Positions 6,113 to 12,213 of a stretch of 15,430 nt of DNA are shown here, one piece after another. The notes below the pieces were generated by a model. The model ran no database searches, was not told the DNA's origin, and was given only the letters and a program-made list of their open reading frames with translations. A program made the position numbers and the translations under genes. Source of the DNA: Candidatus Benthicola azotiphorus (lineage in GTDB: Bacteria; Gemmatimonadota; Gemmatimonadetes; Palauibacterales; Palauibacteraceae); the NCBI GenBank assembly GCA_947581745.1, contig CANPVW010000162.1, forward strand, positions 1 through 15,430, written 5' to 3'. The first letter of the stretch is position 1; every line of letters begins with the position of its first letter.

Positions 6113-7330
6113 TCAGGAGAGCTCGTTCATGAGCTCCCGGGCGATCACCATGCGCTGGATCTCGCTCGTTCCCTCTCCGATCTCGAGGATCTTGGCATCC
6201 CGCATCATGCGCTCCACGGGATACTCGCGGGAATAGCCGTACCCGCCGTGCAGCTGCACCGCATCGATCGCCGCATCCATCGCGGTCTCCGACGCGAACA
6301 GCTTGGCCATCGAGGCCTCGCGCTTGTGGGGCCTTCCCTGCTGCCGGAGGTACGCGGCGTGGTACGTCATCAGACGAGCCGCGTGAATTCGGGTCGCCAT
6401 GTCGGCCAGCTTGAACTGGACGCCCTGAAACCGGTTGATCTTCTTCCCGAACTGCTCCCGCTCGTTCGTGTAGCGCAGGCTCTGCTCCAGCGCCCCCTGT
6501 GCGAGGCCCACCGCATGGGCCGCGATCCCGATCCGCCCTCCGTCCAGCGTGTCGAGGAAGATCCGGAATCCATTGTCCTGTTCGCCGAGCAGGTTCTCTT
6601 CCGGAACCACGACATCTTCGAGAATGAGCTCGCGCGTATCCGAGGCGTTCCAGCCGAGCTTGCGCAGCTTGTCCCCGGCCGAGAAACCCGGCATCGGCTC
6701 CAGGTCGTCGCTGTGTCCGAACCCGACTTCCCGCGCCCGCTCGATGTCACACGTCTGCTTGGTCATGATGAAGGCGCTCACGCCCCTGTTGCCTAGCCCG
6801 GGAGACGTGACCGCGGCGACGACGAACACCTCGCCCACCCCGCCGTGCGTGATCCAGGTCTTCTGTCCGTTGAGGACGTAGTGATCGCCGTTCCGTACGG
6901 CTGTCGTCAGCATGCCGCTCGCGTCCGAGCCCGAGCCCGGTTCGGTGAGCCCGAAGCCGCCGATCACGCGACCGCTCGCCAGTGGCGTGAGGTACTTCTT
7001 CTTCTGCTGGTCCGTTCCCCAGCGGTAGATCGGTGTGCCGCACAGCGAAGTGTGGGCGCCGACGGTTATCGAGTGGCTCGCGTCCACGCGGGCCAGCTCT
7101 TCCGCCACGATCACCGACGCCATCATGTCCATCCCGGCACCACCGTACTCCTCGGGCCACTGGATGCCGAACAGCCCCAGCTCCGCCATCTTCGCCGCGT
7201 TGGCCCACGGGAACTCCTCCCGCTCGTCCAGCCCGGCGGCCACCGGGGCGATTTCAGCCTCGGCGAACTCCCGGACCATGTCCCTCAACATCAGGTGATG
7301 ATCCTCGAGGTAGAGATCGAACTCGTCCAT
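6113..7330 (-). CDS. Acyl-CoA dehydrogenase
   Basis: A 405-residue FAD flavoenzyme that introduces the trans-2 double bond into acyl-CoA, the first step of beta-oxidation or branched-chain acyl-CoA breakdown, passing electrons to ETF. Seen in order: N-terminal helical domain; FAD/substrate loop GLTEPGSGSDASG (127-139); QKTWITHGG (156-164); C-terminal helices with REQFGKKINRFQ (281-292); HGGYGYSREYPVER; and IGEGTSEIQR with Glu386 at the place of the catalytic Glu376 of MCAD. Residues about 201-220 form a longer, acidic and glycine-rich loop before the GWNASDT strand than in short-chain enzymes. The ATG at 7330 has AAGGA five bases upstream and begins at the conserved N-terminus; a longer frame would cross the preceding terminator. 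Substrate length cannot be told. It is flanked by terminators, so probably monocistronic. Confidence 0.95.
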   Translation of the reverse strand: MDEFDLYLEDHHLMLRDMVREFAEAEIAPVAAGLDEREEFPWANAAKMAELGLFGIQWPEEYGGAGMDMMASVIVAEELARVDASHSITVGAHTSLCGTPIYRWGTDQQKKKYLTPLASGRVIGGFGLTEPGSGSDASGMLTTAVRNGDHYVLNGQKTWITHGGVGEVFVVAAVTSPGLGNRGVSAFIMTKQTCDIERAREVGFGHSDDLEPMPGFSAGDKLRKLGWNASDTRELILEDVVVPEENLLGEQDNGFRIFLDTLDGGRIGIAAHAVGLAQGALEQSLRYTNEREQFGKKINRFQGVQFKLADMATRIHAARLMTYHAAYLRQQGRPHKREASMAKLFASETAMDAAIDAVQLHGGYGYSREYPVERMMRDAKILEIGEGTSEIQRMVIARELMNELS

Positions 7331-7381
7331 CCGTTTCCTTCCGTGTCGAAGCCGGCTCAGGCCACGGGCCGCAGCCAGGCG

Positions 7382-7403
7382 TGCAGACGTTGCAGACGTG
7401 CAG
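7382..7403. repeat. Short tandem repeat, 9-base unit
   Basis: TGCAGACGT occurs twice back to back, followed by a partial third copy (TGCAG). It lies in the 157-base gap between the beta-propeller gene and the acyl-CoA dehydrogenase, about 50 bases before the dehydrogenase start. No function is evident. Confidence 0.5.
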
Positions 7404-7439
7404 AAGAGAGCGGGCGACGCTCGTCGAGCGCCACCCGCT
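7401..7439 (-). terminator. Probable terminator after the beta-propeller gene
   Basis: On the minus strand AGCGGG and CCCGCT form an outer stem and CGCTC/GAGCG an inner stem, separated by a 3x3 internal mismatch. CTCTTCTG follows. It begins 48 bases after the beta-propeller stop codon. The T content is moderate, so this is a likely but not perfect intrinsic terminator. Confidence 0.55.
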
Positions 7440-7487
7440 TCAAGGTACTTCGCCGTCCCATGGGTGGAAACCGGCCTTCGGGAGGAC

Positions 7488-8657
7488 TCAGATCGTCGGG
7501 CGGGCGTACCTCTCGAGCCATTGGAATCCCAGGTCGTCCCACCTGGACAGGTACAGCGTCCCATCGCCGAACGCCCGCAGCGAGCAGCGGGCCGGGATCG
7601 TCACGGCGGCCACGTGATCCCCGGTCGCGTCGAACACGTCCAGGACCGGCCTGTCGCCAGCCGGCACGTGCCGCTCCACCCACACGTATCCCAGCGGATC
7701 GATGCGGACGGACTCCGGATCGAACGGAGGCTTGACCTCCGGCCACTCGAAACGGTCCACGGTCGGGGTCCGTCCGCCTCCCCTTCTCATGTTGGCGTTC
7801 AGTTGCCCGTTGTCGTTGGTGACCATCATCATCATGCCGCTCGCGGCGAGCTCCTCCGCCCACGCCTCCTTGTCGGCTTCCCTGATCGGCACCGCGTCCA
7901 GCGCGACCGCGGATCCCGAGGTGATCGAGCCGTCGGGCCGTACCCAGTCCACGTGGTAGTCGCCGGACCGCACCACGGCCACCGCGCCGTCCGCTCCCAC
8001 GTCCCACCCGTCCTCCGGACTCAACGGCACCGGCATCACTTCCTGGCGCACTTCGCCCGCGCCGCCGGAAGTCCGCTGCTTCACGTCGGTGAGCTTGACG
8101 CGGACCACGGGATCGGGCGTCCCGGAGCCGGGCGCCCAACGCACGATGTCGGCGGAGTCGCGGATCTCGCCGTCGCCCCGCGGCTGGTAGTACAGCCGCC
8201 CCTCGCCGTCCACTCCCTCCGGGATCACGATCGACAGCCCCATCCCCTCCTGCTGCACGACGGGTATGGTGCGCCCGAACCCGTAGTCCGGGCCGATGAC
8301 CGTCATCCGACCGTTGCCGAGATCGACCAGCAGAGTCGAGTCGCCCGGCCAGGCGAACAGCGCGTCGGGCTGCCGGTACTCGTCCGGGCCCTGCCCCTTC
8401 TTCGAGATCTTCTCTGCAGCCGTCAGTCCCGGATCCAGCGCGTACAGCGCCTCCTCCAGCACGTCCGACACGAGGACCCGGCCGTCGTCCAGCTCGCGGA
8501 TTCCGCCGATCAGGCTGAACGGCTCGGCATAGGCGGATGACGGTTCCTCCAGCGAAGTGACCGTCTGGCCGGCTGCCTCCCCGACGCCGGCCAGCGCAAC
8601 GACTCCGGCAGCCGCGGTCGCGGCGACGATGCGGCATCTCATGCGGCTGTGCTGCAT
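7488..8657 (-). CDS. Secreted six-bladed beta-propeller-like protein of unknown function
   Basis: A 389-residue exported protein. The N-terminus is a signal peptide: basic MQHSRMRCR, hydrophobic IVAATAAAGVVALAGV, and likely cleavage near AAG-Q (about residue 30). The remainder is rich in short beta strands with repeated blade-like elements such as GGIRELDDGRVLVSD, DSTLLVDLGNGRMTVIG and VRIDPLGYVWVER. KISKKGQGPDEYRQPD resembles the GxGPGEF-type turn of NHL/6-bladed beta-propellers that are abundant in Gemmatimonadota. No catalytic motif is visible. A Met-rich patch (SGMMMMV) followed by an Asn/Gly/Arg-rich stretch lies in the second half. The ATG at 8657 is preceded by AGGGAG six bases away; ATG 8642 is a weaker alternative. 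It is not clearly in an operon with either neighbour. Confidence 0.85.
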   Translation of the reverse strand: MQHSRMRCRIVAATAAAGVVALAGVGEAAGQTVTSLEEPSSAYAEPFSLIGGIRELDDGRVLVSDVLEEALYALDPGLTAAEKISKKGQGPDEYRQPDALFAWPGDSTLLVDLGNGRMTVIGPDYGFGRTIPVVQQEGMGLSIVIPEGVDGEGRLYYQPRGDGEIRDSADIVRWAPGSGTPDPVVRVKLTDVKQRTSGGAGEVRQEVMPVPLSPEDGWDVGADGAVAVVRSGDYHVDWVRPDGSITSGSAVALDAVPIREADKEAWAEELAASGMMMMVTNDNGQLNANMRRGGGRTPTVDRFEWPEVKPPFDPESVRIDPLGYVWVERHVPAGDRPVLDVFDATGDHVAAVTIPARCSLRAFGDGTLYLSRWDDLGFQWLERYARPTI

Positions 8658-8746
8658 GGACGTCTCCCTGTTGGTGTCCGTACCGGCTCCGACCCGCGAT
8701 CGGAAGCTCGTGCTTCCCGCACTACTCGTAGACGGACGAGGCGCTC

Positions 8747-10021
8747 TCACGGTTGCCCCACCGTCTCGCACCGGTCGCAACCGGCGCACCGCGGAGCGGG
8801 TTCGCCGAAGTAACGGGCGATGTAAGAACGCCGACACGTCCGGCACGAAACGTAGCCCATCATCGCCCGCAGTCGTCCCCTGGCCCGGCGCGCGGCCGCC
8901 GGATCGGAGTGGTCTGCGGCTCTCAGGAGCGTGGAGTGTACCTGCCGGTCCCGTGGCGTCACAAGAAGCAGCGCCCGGGCGGGTCGTCCGTCCCTGCCGG
9001 CGCGCCCCGCCTCCTGCACGTAGGACTCCAGGGCGCCGGGCATTCCGCAGTGAGAGACCAGGCGGATCCGCGGGTGGTCGATCCCCATCCCGAAGGCGCT
9101 GGTCGCGCAGATCACCCTGGACGCACCTTCGAGGAAGCCTGCCTGCACGCGATGCCGCACCCGATCGTCCAGGCCCGCGTGGTAGTACACGGCGGCGACC
9201 CCCAGGCGGCGCAGCTCCGCCGCGGCGTGCGCGGCGCGTGCCCGGGTCGGGACGTACACGATCGCCGCTGCCGCTGGATCCGATCGCAGAGCCCTGCGGA
9301 CCGCGTCACCCGCACGGTGTACGGCCTCCGCGAGCGAACCGGTCCGGCCCGCCGCCCAGCGGATGTTGGGCCGGTCGACCGGAGCGACGACGCGGAGCGG
9401 AGCGCTCAGGCGCAGACAGTCCTCGACGTCCCGCCTCGTGGCCGGAGTGGCGGTGGCCGTGAAGGCCGCGATCGGAGGGCGCCCCGCGAACCGCACGAAT
9501 TCGCCTATCCGGCGGTAGGACGGTCGAAAATCGTGGCCCCACTCACTGATGCAGTGCGCCTCGTCCACCACGACGCGGACGGGGCGGCGCTCCCGCCAGA
9601 GGTCGCGAAATCCTCGACTGCAGAGCATCTCCGGGGAGACGTACAGGAGGCGGAGCGTCCCTCTCGCCACGGCCAACCGGGCGGCCCTTCGATCGCGATC
9701 CGGGGTCGCGGAGGTCAGATCCGCGGCGGGCAGTCCCCGGCGGCGAAGCGCCGCGACCTGGTCCTGCATGAGCGAAATGAGGGGGCTGATCACCAGGGTG
9801 ACCCCACCGGACATCAAGGCCGGCAGTTGAAAACAGACCGACTTCCCGGCGCCGGTCGGGAGGACGGCAAGCACGTCGCGACCGTCGAGGATGGCCTCGA
9901 CGATCGGTCTCTGCAGCCTGCGAAAGCCCCGGTATCCGAAGAGCCGGAGCAGCTCGGAGTCGGCGGACCGTTGGAGTGCCAACCGCTCCGCGGCCGAAGC
10001 AGCGGCAGTGTGGTCGGGCAT
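8747..10021 (-). CDS. recQ: RecQ-family ATP-dependent DNA helicase, short form
   Basis: A 424-residue 3'-5' DNA helicase of the RecQ family, acting in recombination and fork repair. Motif 0 is FGYRGFRRLQRPIVEAIL (28-45). Walker A is PTGAGKS (55-61), DEAH is 153-156, and the RecQ-specific aromatic-rich loop is SEWGHDFRPSY (159-169). Motif III is FTATAT (187-192), and motif VI is QEAGRAGRDG (336-345). A zinc-binding segment follows with Cys396, Cys412, Cys415 and Cys418 (TCRRSYIARYFGE then CAGCDRC). The protein ends six residues later, so the winged-helix and HRDC domains of the 610-residue E. coli RecQ are missing. The only in-frame early ATG is at 10021; no good ribosome site precedes it, so a leaderless or weakly translated start is possible. 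It is divergent from the thioredoxin-like operon. Confidence 0.93.
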   Translation of the reverse strand: MPDHTAAASAAERLALQRSADSELLRLFGYRGFRRLQRPIVEAILDGRDVLAVLPTGAGKSVCFQLPALMSGGVTLVISPLISLMQDQVAALRRRGLPAADLTSATPDRDRRAARLAVARGTLRLLYVSPEMLCSRGFRDLWRERRPVRVVVDEAHCISEWGHDFRPSYRRIGEFVRFAGRPPIAAFTATATPATRRDVEDCLRLSAPLRVVAPVDRPNIRWAAGRTGSLAEAVHRAGDAVRRALRSDPAAAAIVYVPTRARAAHAAAELRRLGVAAVYYHAGLDDRVRHRVQAGFLEGASRVICATSAFGMGIDHPRIRLVSHCGMPGALESYVQEAGRAGRDGRPARALLLVTPRDRQVHSTLLRAADHSDPAAARRARGRLRAMMGYVSCRTCRRSYIARYFGEPAPRCAGCDRCETVGQP

Positions 10022-10112
10022 GATTGCGATGTGCGTCGAGGCCTCATGCGTCTCTCAACCCGCGCTCCGTGGCGCCGCTCCATCCGACCCGGAGGTCCCG
10101 GGGCAGCGACCG

Positions 10113-10142
10113 TTGACGGCGCGATGAACGTGGCCCGACAAC
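10113..10142 (+). promoter_or_regulatory. Candidate promoter for the redox/cysteine-rich operon
   Basis: TTGACG at 10113-10118 is a good -35 box. Eighteen bases later GACAAC (10137-10142) is a poor -10 (three of six matches). The next gene starts at 10181. The 159-base divergent region (10022-10180) also holds an 11-base direct repeat, CGTGGCGCCGC at 10068-10078 and 10142-10152, whose second copy abuts the -10. Confidence 0.35.
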
Positions 10143-10180
10143 GTGGCGCCGCGCTTCGGACCGGGAGGAGCGGAGGGGGA

Positions 10181-10717
10181 ATGGCGAGACGCAAGAGGGA
10201 ACTGGTCATGGACGCACTCGTCGGTCTGATGGCGGTCCTGGCTCTGTCCCTTCTCGTCCGGGAGAGACTGATCCCCTGGTTCGCCGAGCGCTCAGTGGTG
10301 GATCCCGGAGAGCCCGTGCAGCCATCGCCCGATCTCGTTCTGGCCCGCTCGGGAGACTCCGTCCCGTTCCGCAAGGGCGAGGCCTCGCTGCTCCTGGTGT
10401 TCCGCTCGACCTGCGAGGCCTGCGCGAGGGCGTTGCCCGCCTGGAACCGGCTCGCCGGGGAAGCCCACTGGTCCACCACGGCAATCGGACTGGAAGACGC
10501 GGCCACGGCCTCGGCCTATGCCGCGGACCGGCTTCCCGATGCCAGGGTCGCGGTGCCCCGTGACATCGACCGATTCGCATTCCGATTCCGCGTCGCCGTC
10601 GTGCCGACGACGCTGCTCATCGATCGTGAGGGCCGGCTGGTCGCTCGCCGCGCAGGTCCTCTGGAGGAGCACGACGTCCAGGCGCTCCGCCGCCTCGTCG
10701 GGCTCCCCGCACACTGA
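10181..10717 (+). CDS. Membrane-anchored thioredoxin-fold protein (TlpA/ResA-like)
   Basis: A 178-residue protein with a basic start (MARRKREL), one transmembrane helix at about 9-26 (VMDALVGLMAVLALSLLV) and a periplasm-facing thioredoxin-like domain. The active-site motif is C78-E79-A80-C81 after a beta strand (LLLVFRS), and the cis-proline is Pro142 in VVPTTLLIDREGRLV. This layout matches TlpA/ResA/DsbE-type thiol-disulfide oxidoreductases acting outside the membrane. CEAC is not one of the common active-site dipeptides, so whether it oxidises, isomerises or reduces is open. The ATG at 10181 follows a purine-rich GGAGG (10172-10176); an earlier ATG at 10124 lacks such a site. Two small six-cysteine secreted proteins follow within 22 and 40 bases, making them obvious candidate substrates. 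Confidence 0.87.
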   Translation: MARRKRELVMDALVGLMAVLALSLLVRERLIPWFAERSVVDPGEPVQPSPDLVLARSGDSVPFRKGEASLLLVFRSTCEACARALPAWNRLAGEAHWSTTAIGLEDAATASAYAADRLPDARVAVPRDIDRFAFRFRVAVVPTTLLIDREGRLVARRAGPLEEHDVQALRRLVGLPAH

Positions 10718-10739
10718 CACCGGATGAGAGGAGTTCCCC

Positions 10740-10937
10740 ATGAAGAGACTCTACCTCGTGCTCGCGCTCGTGGCGCTGTCGGCTCCGCCGGCCAGGGCGA
10801 TGGGCGAGGCGGGTCCCGCGCAGTGCCAGGACTATTGTGCCGAGCTGGCGGCCGGCCACTGCGAGAGAATCGATTCCTGGAAGTGCGCCTGGTACATCCT
10901 CGGCTGCCTCGCGGGCTGCAACATCTCCTCGCTCTGA
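10740..10937 (+). CDS. Small secreted six-cysteine protein A
   Basis: A 65-residue protein of no family I recognise. It has a clear Sec signal peptide (MKRLYLVLALVALSAPPARA, probable cleavage after Ala20), leaving a mature chain of about 45 residues. The six cysteines are at 29, 33, 41, 49, 56 and 60, spaced CX3C-X7-C-X7-C-X6-C-X3-C. The first pair reads CQDYC and the last reads GCLAGC. CX3C at both ends suits a helical hairpin tied by disulfides. AGGAG lies six bases before the ATG and the thioredoxin-like gene ends 22 bases upstream, so it is in that operon. It shares CxxYC and GCLxGC with the next gene, so the two are probably paralogues. Possible roles (metal binding, redox buffer, toxin, structural) cannot be separated from sequence alone. 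Confidence 0.85.
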   Translation: MKRLYLVLALVALSAPPARAMGEAGPAQCQDYCAELAAGHCERIDSWKCAWYILGCLAGCNISSL

Positions 10938-10977
10938 ATCATCTGATACGTTACATGAGAATGCTGGAGGTAACACA

Positions 10978-11193
10978 ATGACGAGACGGAAGATGGCAGT
11001 GTTCGGACTCCTGGGCTCCGTCGTCGCGCTCGGGGCGACAGCGCGACCGTCGAGCGCCGCGGAGAAGTCCTGGTGCATGACCTACTGCGACGCCATCCAC
11101 GTCGGTTGCAAGAAGACGCTCGGCTGGCTGGACGACGACGCCTGCGAGGAGTGGCACGAGGGCTGCCTGGACGGCTGCCGCGTCAACGACTGA
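10978..11193 (+). CDS. Small secreted six-cysteine protein B
   Basis: A 71-residue protein related to its upstream neighbour. The N-terminus MTRRKMAVFGLLGSVVALGA and following ARPSSAA form a signal peptide, with cleavage likely near Ala28. The mature chain is about 43 residues and strongly acidic (DDDACEEWHEG). Cysteines are at 33, 37, 44, 56, 63 and 67, spaced CX3C-X6-C-X11-C-X6-C-X3-C. The first pair is CMTYC and the last is GCLDGC, matching CQDYC and GCLAGC of protein A. The central spacer is longer. GGAGG (10966-10970) lies seven bases before the ATG, an excellent ribosome site that suggests strong translation. The 40-base gap to protein A has no terminator. No known family is recognised. 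Confidence 0.85.
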   Translation: MTRRKMAVFGLLGSVVALGATARPSSAAEKSWCMTYCDAIHVGCKKTLGWLDDDACEEWHEGCLDGCRVND

Positions 11194-11217
11194 TCGGCGC
11201 TTCGGCCTCGGGGAGAC

Positions 11218-11248
11218 GGGCGCGGATTCCGCAGCGGGCTCCGCGCCC
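11218..11248. terminator. Hairpin between convergent genes
   Basis: A perfect nine-base-pair stem (GGGCGCGGA at 11218-11226 with TCCGCGCCC at 11240-11248) has a 13-base loop. It begins 24 bases after the stop of cysteine-rich protein B and three bases beyond the stop of the minus-strand gene. It probably ends both transcripts, though no T-run follows on either strand. Confidence 0.55.
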
Positions 11249-11250
11249 TC

Positions 11251-11430
11251 TCACACCTCCGTGTCGACGCGTCGCCGAACGATCCGGAGAAGAAGCGCCG
11301 ACACCAGGATCCCCACACCCAGTCCGGACGTGAACTCGCTCTTCAGCAGCACCCCCGCATACCACAGCGCGGCCCCGGCCGCCGCCATGCCCAGCTGGAG
11401 ACGCAGCCAGTAACGCGCCTCGGGAGTCAA
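11251..11430 (-). CDS. Small two-helix membrane protein (59 residues, TTG start)
   Basis: A short frame that reads as a credible protein: it opens with MTPEARYWLRLQLG. A hydrophobic segment lies at about 11-29 (LQLGMAAAGAALWYAGVLL), a polar turn follows (KSEFTSG), and a second hydrophobic segment lies at about 36-50 (GLGVGILVSALLLRI). The basic tail RRRVDTEV puts the C-terminus inside by the positive-inside rule. No ATG suits the full length. TTG at 11430 has GGAGG (11441-11445) ten bases upstream; an ATG at residue 15 would delete most of the first helix. It lies 22 bases after the stop of the 224-residue membrane protein, so the two may form one membrane unit. I do not recognise a family; AtpZ/AtpI-type small membrane proteins have a similar shape but no motif proves it. 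Confidence 0.6.
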   Translation of the reverse strand: MTPEARYWLRLQLGMAAAGAALWYAGVLLKSEFTSGLGVGILVSALLLRIVRRRVDTEV

Positions 11431-11440
11431 TTCGGTGCGC

Positions 11441-11445
11441 CCTCC
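11441..11445 (-). promoter_or_regulatory. Ribosome binding site for the TTG-started small membrane gene
   Basis: A perfect GGAGG on the minus strand sits ten bases before TTG 11430 and just beyond the stop codon of the upstream membrane protein. It is the main reason to accept the non-ATG start. Confidence 0.5.
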
Positions 11446-11452
11446 GGGCGCG

Positions 11453-12127
11453 TCACCGGACCAGGGGGTCGCTCACCGGAGCGAGGTCGGTCTCGCCGCC
11501 CCACGAGATCACCCAGGCCGCCACGAGACCGGCGATCGCGTTCCCAAGGAGCACGAGGGGAAACGTGAAGAAGCCCTGCCGGACGCCCAGAAGGCCGAGG
11601 CTCAGGAAGACCGGATAGACGACGAACAGGGTATAGACGCTCGGCAGCAGGCTGAACGTCGCCCCCTTCGCCGCGAAGCCCTCTCCCGGCACGACGGGAT
11701 ACAGGATCCCCAGGGCGAAGCCCCAGGCGGCTCCGTGCATCGCCCGGAGCAGGTACTCGCCCGCCGACAGATCGATGTCGATCCCCACTCGAAACAGGAG
11801 GGTCAGGCCGATGCTCCCGGCGGCCTCCGTCAGGAGACCGTGCACGAGGCCGGCCAGGACGCCCCCGAGCACGCCGAGGCCGATCCTTGCCGAGAGATCC
11901 AGGGGTCCTTCCACGTCGGGTCCGTACGCCCGTCCGCCGATCGCCACCGCGAGAAGACCGAGCCCCGCCACCAGCAGCAGGATGCCGCCCTCGATCCCGG
12001 TCCTCGATCCAGTCTCGAGGAGTCCCAGGCCGGCCAGTCCGGAGACCAGCCCCACAGCACCCGTCGCTACCGCCGTTACGGACAGCCCCGTGCGGGCCGG
12101 GCTCGCATCCGCCACCTGTTCATTCAT
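11453..12127 (-). CDS. Multi-pass membrane protein of unknown function
   Basis: A 224-residue integral membrane protein with about six or seven hydrophobic segments: roughly 16-37, 46-65, 81-101, a short one at 103-117, 129-147, 157-180 and 185-209. They are rich in Gly, Ala and Leu. Loops are short; the one at 66-80 is acidic (YGPDVEGPLDLS) and another at 115-127 has GIDIDLSAGEYLL. No transporter signature, catalytic motif or named domain is recognisable. The start at 12127 (ATGAATGAACAG) has only a distant GGAG. It lies downstream of the crotonase gene, separated by a GC-rich hairpin, and upstream of the 59-residue membrane protein. A role in uptake of the compound degraded by the neighbouring enzymes is conceivable but unsupported. 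Confidence 0.8.
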   Translation of the reverse strand: MNEQVADASPARTGLSVTAVATGAVGLVSGLAGLGLLETGSRTGIEGGILLLVAGLGLLAVAIGGRAYGPDVEGPLDLSARIGLGVLGGVLAGLVHGLLTEAAGSIGLTLLFRVGIDIDLSAGEYLLRAMHGAAWGFALGILYPVVPGEGFAAKGATFSLLPSVYTLFVVYPVFLSLGLLGVRQGFFTFPLVLLGNAIAGLVAAWVISWGGETDLAPVSDPLVR

Positions 12128-12175
12128 CGGGTCCAGTGCTCCCGTTCATGTCGTTTGCCGTTGCGCCTCGATCCG

Positions 12176-12213
12176 GACCCCGGGGCGCACCGCCCTCGCG
12201 CGCCCCCCGGGTC
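12176..12213 (-). other. Strong hairpin overlapping the crotonase stop codon
   Basis: GACCCCGGGGCGC (12176-12188) and GCGCCCCCCGGGTC (12200-12213) pair almost fully, with one extra base, around an 11-base loop. On the minus strand the stem begins inside the crotonase stop codon. There is no following T-run, so it may be an attenuating or mRNA-stabilising 3' structure instead of a classical terminator. Confidence 0.45.

Noticed and set aside
8753..10180. Long plus-strand open frame (part of a 654-codon frame) opposite recQ
   Set aside because: It is antisense to a helicase with all motifs intact, its translation is Arg/Pro/Gly-rich with no domain, and only its last 178 codons, after a GGAGG and ATG at 10181, form the real thioredoxin-like gene.
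10740..11193. Class II bacteriocin or lanthipeptide precursors
   Set aside because: There is no double-glycine leader, no modification enzyme or ABC exporter nearby, and both products carry ordinary Sec signal peptides, so a RiPP assignment is unsupported.
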